A stretch of 64,000 nucleotides of DNA from Bacillota bacterium (lineage in GTDB: Bacteria; Bacillota; Clostridia; Christensenellales; UMGS416), in NCBI GenBank assembly GCA_023435705.1, contig JAEYRH010000009.1:372001-436000 (forward strand), written 5' to 3'. How positions within the stretch are numbered: the stretch's first letter is position 1; the number at the start of each line of letters is the position of its first letter. The notes beneath the pieces are model-generated. The model ran no database searches and was not told where the DNA came from. It was given only the letters and a program-made list of their open reading frames with translations. Positions 23,887-32,972 of the stretch are shown in pieces. The position numbers and the translations under genes were made by a program.

Positions 23887-23908
23887 TCAAGATATGGGAG
23901 TAAACAAT

Positions 23909-23936
23909 AAAAGGCGGGCAACATGCCTGCCTTTTC
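23909..23936. terminator. Bidirectional terminator between convergent genes
   Basis: AAAGGCGGGCA pairs with TGCCTGCCTTT, with A and T tracts on both sides, between the GNAT and aldo/keto reductase genes. Confidence 0.8.
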
Positions 23937-23946
23937 GTGCATTGTG

Positions 23947-24972
23947 TCACCGCATTTCCGATTCATGCTCCTTGGCAAATTGTCTGTAGTCGGCCAGGTT
24001 GGCCCTCAGCAGCGCCGGCGTGTCCAGCCCATAGGGGCAGTGGGCCGTGCAGTGGCCGCAGCCGGTGCAGTCTTCCACCCTCTCCATTGCCTGTTGAAAC
24101 TCCTCGGTCAAAAACTGGCGATAAGGCGCCCGGCGCAGCAGCAGAGAGATGCGCGCCGCTGAGAAGATCGGGATGCCTGCCGGGCAGGGTTGGCAATAGC
24201 CGCAGCCCCGGCAAAATGACCCGGCGAGCTCCTGCCGGTCGTGGTCAATGATCTCCTGGAGTGAGCCACCCAGCTCCGGTGGGTTCTGCTCAAGCCCGAG
24301 GAACTCCATCAGCTCCTCCATGCGCTGAATGCCCCAAATGGGCAGCACATTCTCATATTGCCGCAGGAATGCGAAAGCCGCCGGGGCAGATGTGATCAGC
24401 CCGCCGGACAGTGCCTTCATTGCAATCAAGCCCACGTCATTGTTTTTGCAGACATCTGCAAGCGCTAGGTCTTCGGCACTGGATAAGTAGGACAGCGGGT
24501 ATTGCACTGTGTCATACTGCCCGGACCGGGCGGCAAGGAGCGCGTTATCCAGCCGGTGGCAAGTCACTCCGATGAAGCGGATCACGCCGCTTTGCTTGAG
24601 CTTTCTCATCTCTTCATAAAGCTCATCGCCTGGCAGCGGCACTTTGGCCGGGTTGTGAAATTGGTAGATGTCAATGTAGTCGGTTTGTAGCATGCTCAGG
24701 CTCTCGGCCAGGTGCTTGTGAAGGGTTTCCTTGTTCTGCGCGCCGCTCTTGGTGGCGATGGTGACGTGCTTCCGCACCGGCGAGAGCGCCAGGCCGATCT
24801 TCTGTTCGCTGTCGGTATAACCCCTTGCTGAGTCGAAAAAATTGATTCCGCCTTCATAAGCTCGTTGCAGGATGCGCACAGCTTCATCCGTAGCGGTGCG
24901 TTGCAACGGCAACACGCCAAACGCGGTACGGCAGACGGTGATGCCAGTCCGGCCCAATCTCATTGTTTCCAT
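23947..24972 (-). CDS. Aldo/keto reductase with C-terminal 4Fe-4S ferredoxin domain
   Basis: A 341-residue protein. The N-terminal TIM barrel of the aldo/keto reductase family has METMRLGRTGITVCRTAFG, NFFDSARGYTDSEQKIG with the catalytic Asp/Tyr, and VTIATKSGA with the Lys. A C-terminal part follows with two ferredoxin-like cysteine groups (CRGCGYCQPCPAGIPI and CTGCGHCTAHCPYGL). This fused form is common in anaerobes and may couple NAD(P)H to iron-sulfur electron carriers. ATG 24972 follows GGGGGA. The upstream frame in the same phase shows no homology. Confidence 0.88.
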   Translation of the reverse strand: METMRLGRTGITVCRTAFGVLPLQRTATDEAVRILQRAYEGGINFFDSARGYTDSEQKIGLALSPVRKHVTIATKSGAQNKETLHKHLAESLSMLQTDYIDIYQFHNPAKVPLPGDELYEEMRKLKQSGVIRFIGVTCHRLDNALLAARSGQYDTVQYPLSYLSSAEDLALADVCKNNDVGLIAMKALSGGLITSAPAAFAFLRQYENVLPIWGIQRMEELMEFLGLEQNPPELGGSLQEIIDHDRQELAGSFCRGCGYCQPCPAGIPIFSAARISLLLRRAPYRQFLTEEFQQAMERVEDCTGCGHCTAHCPYGLDTPALLRANLADYRQFAKEHESEMR

Positions 24973-25177
24973 TTTGTTCCCCCGTGCATTGATTGGTAGC
25001 CTCCGGCATTCCGAATGGCTACTCGTACCACGGCCTTCCGGCCGTGTTACGCTATGGGTATTTTGGCGCATCTTCTGACAGTTTGTCAATTGCACTTCAG
25101 CCAAAATGGCTCAGGTTCACCAATGCATCAACTTGATTTGCTCAAAAGAGTAGAGTGGCGCGGGTATGTTTGTCTGC

Positions 25178-25777
25178 TCAGCTTTCCGCGTCCTCAATCA
25201 ACCCCTCAATTTCCTCAATGCTGCCAAAGGCCATACCTTCCTCCAGCAGTGGCCGATAATCCGGTGGGATTGATTCGACAGGGAATGACAGCTTTGTGAC
25301 CATGGTCAGCTTGTCCAGTCCGCCCATGTTGCGGTATACATAGATACTGCCGGAGCCGTCGCTTTTAATGATGTAGTGGTCCGGGCAGTATTGGTGGATC
25401 GTGCGGTCCATGCGGATGTTGCCGCTTACCAGTGACATTTTGTAGTCGGGGTAATACCCCGCGAACTCCGTCAGGGTTTTTCCCGTCAGCCGGCTGTCTG
25501 GTGCCTCCTCCAACACCTTCATGTGCCCGCAGGTGGAATATGTCGTGACCCAGAAGACGCTCATATCTGCAGCAACAAGTGTGGATGGTTGCACGCTTTG
25601 CAGGCTTTCACCCAGGTTCACACCGGCAGGAGCCTGTGAGCCGGCAGGCTCTTGCGTTACACTGGGCCTGGGCCTGCTCCTTGCAGACCAGGCGTCGCCG
25701 GCGATTGCCATCACCGCGCCGGCCACGCACAACAGCGCCGCCGCGGCATACATTGTGAAGGTTGAGGTTTTCCTCAT
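25178..25777 (-). CDS. BofC C-terminal-like exported protein
   Basis: A 199-residue protein with an N-terminal signal or anchor (about residues 8-28) and a low-complexity linker. The C-terminal part includes CPDHYIIKSDGSGSIYVYRN and IPPDYRPLLEEGMAFGSIEEIEGLIEDAES. That pattern resembles the BofC C-terminal domain, a forespore signalling component that restrains SpoIVB in Bacillus. The match is by motif memory only, and no sporulation gene is adjacent. If right, the organism can probably sporulate. ATG 25777 is preceded by GGAGGGAT. Confidence 0.55.
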   Translation of the reverse strand: MRKTSTFTMYAAAALLCVAGAVMAIAGDAWSARSRPRPSVTQEPAGSQAPAGVNLGESLQSVQPSTLVAADMSVFWVTTYSTCGHMKVLEEAPDSRLTGKTLTEFAGYYPDYKMSLVSGNIRMDRTIHQYCPDHYIIKSDGSGSIYVYRNMGGLDKLTMVTKLSFPVESIPPDYRPLLEEGMAFGSIEEIEGLIEDAES

Positions 25778-25873
25778 CGTGGACCAATCCCTCCGGTGCA
25801 TTGGAATCCTTTGGGATTAGTATTCCATCATTTTCCTGTGCTCATACTGTTTGGTGATCGGCTGGATAAACAG

Positions 25874-25910
25874 AAAAACCCTTTCCCCGTTTGCTCCGAG
25901 AAAGGGTTTT
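25874..25910 (-). terminator. Terminator of motAB
   Basis: AAAACCCTTTC and GAAAGGGTTTT form an 11-bp stem. On the minus strand it ends in a T run downstream of motB. Confidence 0.8.
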
Positions 25911-25945
25911 CATGTTCCCAAAGGGGTCCGGCATGCCGGCAAACA

Positions 25946-26806
25946 TCAATTATCCGATACGATATCGATGCTCTTGTCGTAATCGTCTTTCAGGATCACG
26001 ATGTTTACGCGCCGGTTTTTTGCTTTGTTTGCAGGTGTATCGTTGGGTGCAATCGGACGGAATTCACCATATCCGACGGCAGACATGTTTTCCTCCTTAA
26101 GCTTTCCTGTGGAAAGCAACAATCGCAGCACAGTGGATGCTCTTGCTGCGGATAACTCCCAGTTGGATGGGAATTGCACTGTCCTAATCGGGTCTGTGTC
26201 AGTATGGCCCTCCACAAGAATCTGGTTGCCGGCCAAAGGTGCCAGCACATCCGCGATACGAAGCACCAGTGTTTTGGACGCGGCAGTCAGGTCCGCCTTG
26301 CCACTGGCAAACAATACGCGTGAGTTGATGCTGATCACCAAACCCCTTGCGCGCATTGTAACGGATACATCATTATCCAGGCTCTCTTGTGACAGTAATC
26401 CGCGCACCTGTTCCTGCACGTTTTCCATCTCTTCAATCTCGATCGCATTGCCGACGCCTCCGCCGGGAGGGCTGGCGGAGACCAAAGGGGAAGCGATTGG
26501 CGTGGTGGCTTGCGCGGATGGCGTTGAGCTCAGGCTTGGGATACCACCGTTACCGGGCGGCGTTGATGACCCGGGGGAAAACAACGGGTAATTCAGTTCG
26601 CCGCCGGCACCGGCGCCGTCGCCTTCACCGGAAACTGCTCCGAAAGCGCTTCCAAGAGAATGGATGACCGCTTTGTATTTTTCCTTATCCAGGTTGCTCA
26701 TCGCAAACATGATGATAAAAAAGGCCAGAAGCAGTGTGATCAGGTCTGCATAGGTGAGCAGCCATCGTTCGCCGTTTTCTTTTTCGTGTTCCTCATGTCC
26801 GTTCAT
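25946..26806 (-). CDS. motB: Flagellar motor stator protein MotB
   Basis: A 286-residue protein. ERWLLTYADLITLLLAFFIIMF (about residues 12-33) is the single membrane helix with the proton-carrying Asp. A Pro/Ser-rich periplasmic linker follows, then an OmpA-like peptidoglycan-binding domain (about 150-275; VLFASGKADLT, VEGHTDTDPI, NRRVNIVI). ATG 26806 lies just after the motA stop and has GAGGGAT upstream. With MotA it forms the ion-driven stator. No other flagellar genes are in the window. Confidence 0.93.
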   Translation of the reverse strand: MNGHEEHEKENGERWLLTYADLITLLLAFFIIMFAMSNLDKEKYKAVIHSLGSAFGAVSGEGDGAGAGGELNYPLFSPGSSTPPGNGGIPSLSSTPSAQATTPIASPLVSASPPGGGVGNAIEIEEMENVQEQVRGLLSQESLDNDVSVTMRARGLVISINSRVLFASGKADLTAASKTLVLRIADVLAPLAGNQILVEGHTDTDPIRTVQFPSNWELSAARASTVLRLLLSTGKLKEENMSAVGYGEFRPIAPNDTPANKAKNRRVNIVILKDDYDKSIDIVSDN

Positions 26807-26807
26807 A

Positions 26808-27617
26808 TTATCCCTCGGCGGCTTTTGGTGCTGCTGGCTGTTTCTTGCCGGATGTCTTCTCAAAATAGGCCAGGTTCATCTTGTCGCGCACCGAATCCGG
26901 ATGATCACCGGCCTGGATGGAAAGCACGCCCTCGACAATCAGTTCATTGATCAGTCTCTCGCGGGCGGCCTTTACCTTGATCTTGTTTTCAAATGGCAGC
27001 CATAACAGGTTTGCCAGGCTCACGCCATACAGCGTGGCGATGAACGCGGTAGCGATGCCTTTTGCCAGTTCTGCCGGGTCTTCCAGATTGCCGGCCAGCA
27101 CCGTGATCAGGCCCATTACCGTGCCGATGATGCCCATTGTGGGCGAATAACCACCTGCGGCTGCAAATAGCTTGGACCCGCGCACATAGACATCGTTTTG
27201 CAGATGCATGTCCCAAAGAAGGATGTCTTTGGTTGTTTTCGACTCGGTGCCGTCAATGATCAGCTTCAAACCCTTGGCGATGAGCGGGTTTTTGTTCTGT
27301 GAGGCTTCGTTTTCCAGAGCCAGCAAACCTTCCTTACGGGCAATCTCCGAATATCGCACCATTTCCTGGATTGTCTGCAGCTCGTTGATCTTCTTGTTGA
27401 AGAGGACCATTTTGAACATGGAGCCGATCAGCTTCACCTCATTGATGGGGAACGATACCAACACTGCACCGGCCGTGCCGCCAAGGATGATGGGCGCAGC
27501 GGTGGCTGACCATAATCCAACCAGTGCTTCAGCGATGCCACCCTTCGATTCCATGATATATCCGCCGACGACGCCGCCGAGCGCAATGAGGATGCCTAGA
27601 ATTGTTGTGATATCCAT
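26808..27617 (-). CDS. motA: Flagellar motor stator protein MotA
   Basis: A 269-residue protein with four membrane helices and the large cytoplasmic loop of MotA. MDITTILGILIALGGVVGGYIMESKG, AALVSFP-like VLVSFPINEVKLIG, and AAGGYSPTMGIIGTVMGLITVL with GIATAFIATLYGVSLANLLWLP are family blocks. The C-terminal tail is Lys/Ala/Pro-rich. It is the first gene of motAB, with a sigma-A-type promoter at 27700-27728; no sigma-D-type motility promoter was seen. Confidence 0.93.
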   Translation of the reverse strand: MDITTILGILIALGGVVGGYIMESKGGIAEALVGLWSATAAPIILGGTAGAVLVSFPINEVKLIGSMFKMVLFNKKINELQTIQEMVRYSEIARKEGLLALENEASQNKNPLIAKGLKLIIDGTESKTTKDILLWDMHLQNDVYVRGSKLFAAAGGYSPTMGIIGTVMGLITVLAGNLEDPAELAKGIATAFIATLYGVSLANLLWLPFENKIKVKAARERLINELIVEGVLSIQAGDHPDSVRDKMNLAYFEKTSGKKQPAAPKAAEG

Positions 27618-27680
27618 CTTCTACGATCCCTTCGGAAAACCAGGTTTTCGGTAGCAGAATAAGGAAAAACTTTCTCTTTA

Positions 27681-27728
27681 TGGTGTATTTTGACACCAAA
27701 CTATAGCACGATCAGGCCACGAAAACAA
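27681..27728 (-). promoter_or_regulatory. motAB promoter with downstream palindrome
   Basis: On the minus strand TTGTTT (27723-27728), 17 bases and TATAGT (27700-27705), the latter with an extended TG. The palindrome TGGTGT-N6-ACACCA (27681-27698) starts at the predicted transcription start and could be a repressor site. Confidence 0.55.
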
Positions 27729-27897
27729 CAGAAACCACCTGAACCCCTCTGGACAGGTAAAACCCTGCCACACAAAGGTACAGGCATAGCCCTTTGGTGC
27801 AAATGCATCATCCTGATATATCGTCAATCTGTATCAAAGATATAAATAAATGTAGCTAAAGTGGGCGATGGATTTCCGGCTGCTGGGCAGGTCTTTA
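27706..27897. other. Non-coding stretch between crh and the motA promoter
   Basis: No gene is seen. The minus strand contains a hairpin around 27765-27802 (CACCAAAGG facing CCTTTGTG) followed by GGGTTTT, which may terminate crh transcripts. I looked for a cyclic-di-GMP riboswitch here and did not find its conserved core. Confidence 0.4.
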
Positions 27898-28161
27898 CTA
27901 TTTGGCCTCGCCCTTTTCAATCAGATGCGCGACGGCGTTTGCGGCTTCTTCCTCATCCTCACCCGAAACGGCCAGCAGGAACGTTTCGCCCTGACGTATC
28001 CGCAAAGACAGCACGCCCATGATCGACTTGGCGTTGACCCGTTTGCTCCCCTGTTCAATCAGAATGTTGGAGTTGTATTTACTGGCCACTTGCACCAGCA
28101 AAGCAGCCGCCTTCGGTTGCAGGCCGTCATCGGTGCGGATGCTAAGTTTCTTGATTGTCAT
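27898..28161 (-). CDS. crh: Crh-like HPr paralogue lacking the catalytic histidine
   Basis: An 87-residue HPr-fold protein. The HPr active-site block GLHxRPA reads GLQPKAAALLV, so His15 is Gln, exactly the change that defines Bacillus Crh. The regulatory site is intact: SKRVNAKSIMGVLSL contains the Ser46 phosphorylated by HPr kinase. It therefore cannot carry phosphate in the sugar PTS but could act as a CcpA co-regulator. It follows whiA with a 20-base overlap, the same order as in Bacillus (yvcL-crh). Confidence 0.8.
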   Translation of the reverse strand: MTIKKLSIRTDDGLQPKAAALLVQVASKYNSNILIEQGSKRVNAKSIMGVLSLRIRQGETFLLAVSGEDEEEAANAVAHLIEKGEAK

Positions 28162-29098
28162 AAATAAACACCTCCCTGGATCTGATATCTTCGGCCAATT
28201 CGGCAATTTTCCGAAACCTGTGGCTCAGACCAGATTTGCTCACACCGATCATCTCACCCAACCGTTCCAATGTGGCGTCGGGGTTTTCCAGTCTGGCCTC
28301 CGCCGTCTGCCGGAGCGATTCCGGTAGCCTGGCAAGGCCACCCTCCCGCTCAATAAGAAGGATGTTTTCCACCTGGGTGGCAGCGGCGCGCAAGGCTTTG
28401 TCCATATTTGCTGTGTCGCAGTTGACAACACGGTTGACCGTATTGCGCACGCCCTTTTCCACCCGGACGCTTTCGAATCTGAGCATTTGGCTATGGGCAC
28501 CAATGGTGGCAAGAAAACCAGACACATGGTCGGCTTCCTTGATATAGATCACTTGCTTGCCGTTGCGAACAACGATACGGGCATTGATTTCCGCGGCAGC
28601 CAGCAGCGAGACGGCGCTTTGGGCGAGCGACTCGTCTTCCAGCACCAGCTCCAGGTGATAGCCCTTACCGGGGTCAGACATGGAGCCGCAGCCCAGAAAC
28701 AGCCCTCGCAGAAAAGCTCCTTCGCAGCAACTTAGGCGCACCAGGTCAGCCCGCACTCCGCTGATCATCCCAGTGTTATCCAGCGCGCCCACATCTTCCA
28801 GCACCTTCCTGGCGGCGGCGCCGTCTTCGATCGTAACGCGGTAACTATAGTTGCGATTGAGCCTGTGGCGTTCCCGTTGCTCCATCGTGGGCTGTATTCC
28901 ATACAGCGATTTGATGAGCTTAAAAACCTTACGGGCGATCACCGGGCTTTCGGTGGAGACCTCGGCCTGCAGATTGCCGGACCGCAGATGCATGGAGCCT
29001 GCGGAAAGCATCACACCTGCCAGCTCAGCGCGGCGGCAACACGGGTTGCCCAAAGGCACCCCGGCCAGCTCTTCCTTCACACCTGCCGCAAATGACAT
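28142..29098 (-). CDS. whiA: DNA-binding protein WhiA
   Basis: A 318-residue WhiA. The N-terminal LAGLIDADG-like domain spans residues 1-215 (MSFAAGVKEELAGVP, CCRRAELAGVMLSAGSMH, GCGSMSDPGKGYHLEL). The C-terminal helix-turn-helix covers about 225-310 (NVNRVVNCDTANMDKA-like NRVVNCDTANMDKALRAA, LGEMIGVSKSGLSHRFRKIAELA). It is linked to cell division and chromosome segregation in Firmicutes. The usual upstream partners rapZ and yvcK are absent. A good promoter precedes it. Confidence 0.94.
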   Translation of the reverse strand: MSFAAGVKEELAGVPLGNPCCRRAELAGVMLSAGSMHLRSGNLQAEVSTESPVIARKVFKLIKSLYGIQPTMEQRERHRLNRNYSYRVTIEDGAAARKVLEDVGALDNTGMISGVRADLVRLSCCEGAFLRGLFLGCGSMSDPGKGYHLELVLEDESLAQSAVSLLAAAEINARIVVRNGKQVIYIKEADHVSGFLATIGAHSQMLRFESVRVEKGVRNTVNRVVNCDTANMDKALRAAATQVENILLIEREGGLARLPESLRQTAEARLENPDATLERLGEMIGVSKSGLSHRFRKIAELAEDIRSREVFIYDNQET

Positions 29099-29119
29099 GG
29101 ACTCCCGCCCTTCAAATCT

Positions 29120-29148
29120 AGTATATCACAGACGGACAGATTTACCAA
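29120..29148 (-). promoter_or_regulatory. Promoter of whiA-crh
   Basis: On the minus strand TTGGTA (29143-29148), 17 bases, TATACT (29120-29125) with an extended TG. Confidence 0.65.
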
Positions 29149-29276
29149 CTGCATGAGCTTTTTGGTTGTGGCAATGCCATGTTTGTTTTTGTGATTATTT
29201 GACTGATGCATTTTTTACTTGAATGATAAGGCAGTATCACCTGATTCAGGAACTACCTTTTGCATTGCAGATCGGT

Positions 29277-29282
29277 TATAAT
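29277..29282 (+). promoter_or_regulatory. -10 box upstream of the penicillin-binding protein gene
   Basis: Perfect TATAAT about 65 bases before the start codon. The -35 region is weak. Confidence 0.45.
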
Positions 29283-29346
29283 TAATACTCGGTTCAGTAG
29301 TATGTTTCTACTTCGCTGTCACAGTTCTGGAGGGATTTTTACCGCA

Positions 29347-32300
29347 ATGGATTCGATAAACAACATCATCAATCAAATAAAGGGCTGGTTCTCCTCTCTG
29401 ATTGGAAAGGAGCAGGAGCCGCCGCGCCCATCCTACCGCACCGCTGCGAGGCCAGGCTCCCGCGAGGCTGTTTCCCGCCGGGGCCGCATGGTTTCCCGTG
29501 CAAGGGTTGGCTTGGGTGAGGGATACCCCGCAGCCGGGCAACGCACCCACCATGCTGCCGATGTGGAGTTTGCATCCGATCACGGCTTTTCATCGGATCC
29601 TGACAAACCACTCTCCGAGGATGACCGGCTGGAAATTGAACTGAACAAACACCACCCCGGTGACAGGCCTGAGCCGCGCACCGCCGGATTTCAGCCTGAC
29701 GCCATTTCGGCAGAGATGGAGCCGGTGGATGTGGCGCTGCCGGCTGAGCCAGAGCCGGAGGTTAGGATGGACCCCATACAGACTCAGCCGGAGGAACCGT
29801 CCGGCGAACCCTCAGGCATGCAAGGGTACTCCATTGACAGCGCCCGGCCCAGAAAACCGTTTTACTCCCGCCCCCAGCCCCTGGAGCAGGAGCACGTGGA
29901 GCCTGTAAGCGCTCCACCCGTGGGCAAGGATCCTGTAAAACCAGGCGCTTCGTTTGACATGGCGCCCCGGCAGCCGGAGGAGGGCCTTGGATCCCCGGCG
30001 TTCTGGCAGCCCCCGAATGGCAAAGAGCAGAGCGAAGCAGAGCATGATGCGAAGGAAGAGCCCCGGCAAGCTTATGGCATCGAGCGGATCCGGAGCTTGT
30101 GGGCGCGAAAACCGCAGGCCGAAGCTGCTCCAGCCGGCAACGGGCAGGACGGCGGAGAGGACCCAGTGGCAAAGAAACGTTTAAAACTTTTTAAGGCCCG
30201 CCAGAAGCAGCCCAACGCGGTGCTGGGCGTGGCATTCACCACGCTGCAGCTCATTGTGTTCGCCGTGCTGCTCATTGGCGTGGTCGGCACCGGTGCAGTC
30301 ATTGGCATCGCCAAGGCTTATGTGGACACCACCCCCACGCTGGATGTGGGCAAGATACAAAACCAAGATCTCACCAGCTTCATTTATGACAGCAACGGCA
30401 ATCTGATCACCACGTTTGCCGGCATGGAGAACCGTGTTTGGGCCACAGTGGACGAGATCCCCAAAAGCCTGCAAGACGCCATTGTGGCCGTGGAGGACGC
30501 CCGGTTCTACACCCACAACGGCGTGGACCTGAAGCGCATCGTGGGCTCCTTCCTGAGCAACATGTCAAGCGACAGCTCGCAGGGTGGCAGCACGCTCACC
30601 CAGCAGCTGATCAAGAACACGATGATCACCAATGAGCGCACCTATAAGCGCAAGATCCAGGAAGCATGGCTGTCGATGCAGCTGGAGGCAGACTATAAGA
30701 GCAGGTATCCTGATACTTACAAGGGTATGATCCTTGAGGCATATCTGAACACGATCCCTCTGGGGCAATCCAATTATGGCGTGAAGGCTGCAGCAAAGGA
30801 CTATTTCGGCAAGGAACTGAAAGATCTCACACTGCGAGAGTGTGCGATGCTGGCCGGGCTGTCACAGAGCCCTTATCTTTATGACCCCCGTCGCAACACC
30901 TACACCCGCAACCGTATGGACATCACAGACAAGCGCACAAACACGGTGCTGGGGCGCATGTATGAGCAGGGCTACATCGACAGGGCCCAGTATGAGCAGG
31001 CGCTCAAAGAGACTGTTACGATCCTCAAGGATGCTGCTACCACTCAGATGTATGACATGCCCTACTTCGTGGAATATGCCATTGAGGATGTGAAGACCCA
31101 ATTGCTGGAAAGCCGGGGGTTAGAAAACACCAGCGAGAACCGCGGCAAGCTGGATAGCGAGCTGCGGTCCGGTGGCTACAAGATCTATCTGACAGTGGAT
31201 CCGGAAATCCAGAAGACCGTGGAAAACACGCTCTACACCTGGAAGAAATACCCAAAGACGCAGATCAGCCGCGATGGCTCCACCACAGTGCGAGACGGCT
31301 ATGGCTACACTACGATCCAGCAGCCTCAAGCGGCGGCGGTGGTGCTGGATTACCACACCGGTGAACTCAAGGCCATCGTGGGTGGTCGCCAGCAACCCAA
31401 TGCCAAGCGCACTTTGAACCGTGCGTGGCAGTCCGCCATGCCGGTGGGCTCCTGCATCAAGCCGCTGGCGGTGTATGCTCCTGCCATCGAAAAGGGCTTG
31501 TCACCGGCATCCATTGTCTACAATGTGCCCGCGCCTGTCGAGGGGTGGAACACCGCCCAGGGCTACCCCAGCAACTATGGCGGCGGCTCCTTCAAGGGCC
31601 CGATGTCATTGCGCGCAGGCCTCACCAACTCCTACAATGTGATCGCAGCCCGGGTGTTGATGGACACTGTTGGCATTGAGGATTCCTACAACACGCTGAT
31701 GAAGATGGGCATCAAGCCCACGACCAGTGTGAAAAAAGACGGCCCCGGCCTGGCGCTTGGCACCTCCGGCATCACCCTGGTGGAGATGGTGGCAGCCTAC
31801 GGCACATTCGGCAACAAAGGGGAATACATCGAGCCACTTTCGTTCACCAAGGTAGTGGACGCAAAGGGCAGCGTGGTGTTGGATGCCGAAAAGGTGCGCA
31901 AGCGCGAAAAGGTTTTCAAGGATTCCTCGGCCTGGCTCATGGTCAATATGATGACCGATGTCATCACCAAGGGAACCGGCACCAGGGCCAAGATTTCCAA
32001 TATGACCGTGGCGGGCAAGACAGGCACCAACAGTAATTATGTGGGTGTGTCTTTCAATGCCATCACGCCGTATTACGCGGCGGCCGTGTGGGTGGGCAGC
32101 GATGCCTATAAGCCTCTCTACAAAGGCGCCACCGGAAGCACAGACGCCGCGCCGCTTTGGCAGGCGTTCATGGCCAAGATCCACAAAGGACTCAAGAACA
32201 AGGCCATCATTGAGGCCAAACCGGAGGACCTTGGCTTGGTGAAGGCCACAGTCTGCGGTGTGTCCGGCATGCTGGTGACGGATGCCTGCAAACTTGACGC

Positions 32301-32922
32301 CAAGTATAAGCCGGTGACCGATTGGTTTTTGAAGGATACCGTGCCCACCGAACCGTGCAACATGCATTACCAGATGAGGATATGCAAAGTATCGGGCAAG
32401 CTGGCCACCGATCTTTGCCCTGCCGATGAGGTGGAAGAGAGCAGCATCCTGATCGTGCCGCAGGACTCGATCATCCGCAAGATGAAGCCCGAGGACATCA
32501 CCAAATACTTCCCCAATGCGATGCTTGAGTTCCCCACGGTGGAGGATCTGAGCCTGCTCACTGCGGATAATCCGGATTTTGCCCAGTATTTCTGCCCGAT
32601 CCACACCGAGGACTGGGCTGGGGTCCAGCAGCAGTATGCTGAACTTGTGACGCTTTCCAAGGCATTGGTAAAGGATGTGCAGGACCGGATGGGGAGCGCG
32701 ATGCTCACCCAGAGTGTCAAGGATGCACTGAATGCGAAGATCAAGACAGTCAACGATATCATCGAAAAGGGGTTCAGCGACCCGCTGGTGAAGCCTCAGA
32801 AGGTTTATAACAACCTGGTGGCAGCTTATAATGACCTGAAGGGTTATGCCGAGTATGTGCTGCCGGATACGGGGCCCACACCGACGCCGGAGCCCAGCCC
32901 GACACCCACACCTGCGCCATAA
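29347..32922 (+). CDS. Class A penicillin-binding protein (PBP1A type) with long cytoplasmic tail
   Basis: A 1,191-residue bifunctional peptidoglycan synthase. About 290 N-terminal cytoplasmic residues are acidic, proline-rich and probably disordered. A membrane helix follows (about 291-320), then a GT51 glycosyltransferase domain (AIVAVEDARFYTHNGVDL near 376; GGSTLTQQLIKN). The transpeptidase domain has the active serine in GSCIK (about 700), SYN, and KTGT (about 890). The C-terminus is a PTPTPEP tail. ATG 29347 is 13 bases from GGAGGG, so the exact start is uncertain. The cytoplasmic extension is far longer than in typical PBP1A/1. Confidence 0.93.
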   Translation: MDSINNIINQIKGWFSSLIGKEQEPPRPSYRTAARPGSREAVSRRGRMVSRARVGLGEGYPAAGQRTHHAADVEFASDHGFSSDPDKPLSEDDRLEIELNKHHPGDRPEPRTAGFQPDAISAEMEPVDVALPAEPEPEVRMDPIQTQPEEPSGEPSGMQGYSIDSARPRKPFYSRPQPLEQEHVEPVSAPPVGKDPVKPGASFDMAPRQPEEGLGSPAFWQPPNGKEQSEAEHDAKEEPRQAYGIERIRSLWARKPQAEAAPAGNGQDGGEDPVAKKRLKLFKARQKQPNAVLGVAFTTLQLIVFAVLLIGVVGTGAVIGIAKAYVDTTPTLDVGKIQNQDLTSFIYDSNGNLITTFAGMENRVWATVDEIPKSLQDAIVAVEDARFYTHNGVDLKRIVGSFLSNMSSDSSQGGSTLTQQLIKNTMITNERTYKRKIQEAWLSMQLEADYKSRYPDTYKGMILEAYLNTIPLGQSNYGVKAAAKDYFGKELKDLTLRECAMLAGLSQSPYLYDPRRNTYTRNRMDITDKRTNTVLGRMYEQGYIDRAQYEQALKETVTILKDAATTQMYDMPYFVEYAIEDVKTQLLESRGLENTSENRGKLDSELRSGGYKIYLTVDPEIQKTVENTLYTWKKYPKTQISRDGSTTVRDGYGYTTIQQPQAAAVVLDYHTGELKAIVGGRQQPNAKRTLNRAWQSAMPVGSCIKPLAVYAPAIEKGLSPASIVYNVPAPVEGWNTAQGYPSNYGGGSFKGPMSLRAGLTNSYNVIAARVLMDTVGIEDSYNTLMKMGIKPTTSVKKDGPGLALGTSGITLVEMVAAYGTFGNKGEYIEPLSFTKVVDAKGSVVLDAEKVRKREKVFKDSSAWLMVNMMTDVITKGTGTRAKISNMTVAGKTGTNSNYVGVSFNAITPYYAAAVWVGSDAYKPLYKGATGSTDAAPLWQAFMAKIHKGLKNKAIIEAKPEDLGLVKATVCGVSGMLVTDACKLDAKYKPVTDWFLKDTVPTEPCNMHYQMRICKVSGKLATDLCPADEVEESSILIVPQDSIIRKMKPEDITKYFPNAMLEFPTVEDLSLLTADNPDFAQYFCPIHTEDWAGVQQQYAELVTLSKALVKDVQDRMGSAMLTQSVKDALNAKIKTVNDIIEKGFSDPLVKPQKVYNNLVAAYNDLKGYAEYVLPDTGPTPTPEPSPTPTPAP

Positions 32923-32926
32923 CAGG

Positions 32927-32958
32927 AAACCCGCAAGGCAATCGCCTTGCGGGTTTTT
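32927..32958 (+). terminator. Terminator of the penicillin-binding protein gene
   Basis: A 12-bp stem AACCCGCAAGGC/GCCTTGCGGGTT with loop AATC and six T residues. Confidence 0.9.
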
Positions 32959-32972
32959 TATCAACGATTTTC

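Noticed and set aside
27618..27897. Cyclic-di-GMP (GEMM) riboswitch or sigma-D promoter in front of motA
   Set aside because: Neither the conserved GEMM core nor a TAAA-N15-GCCGATAA promoter could be found.
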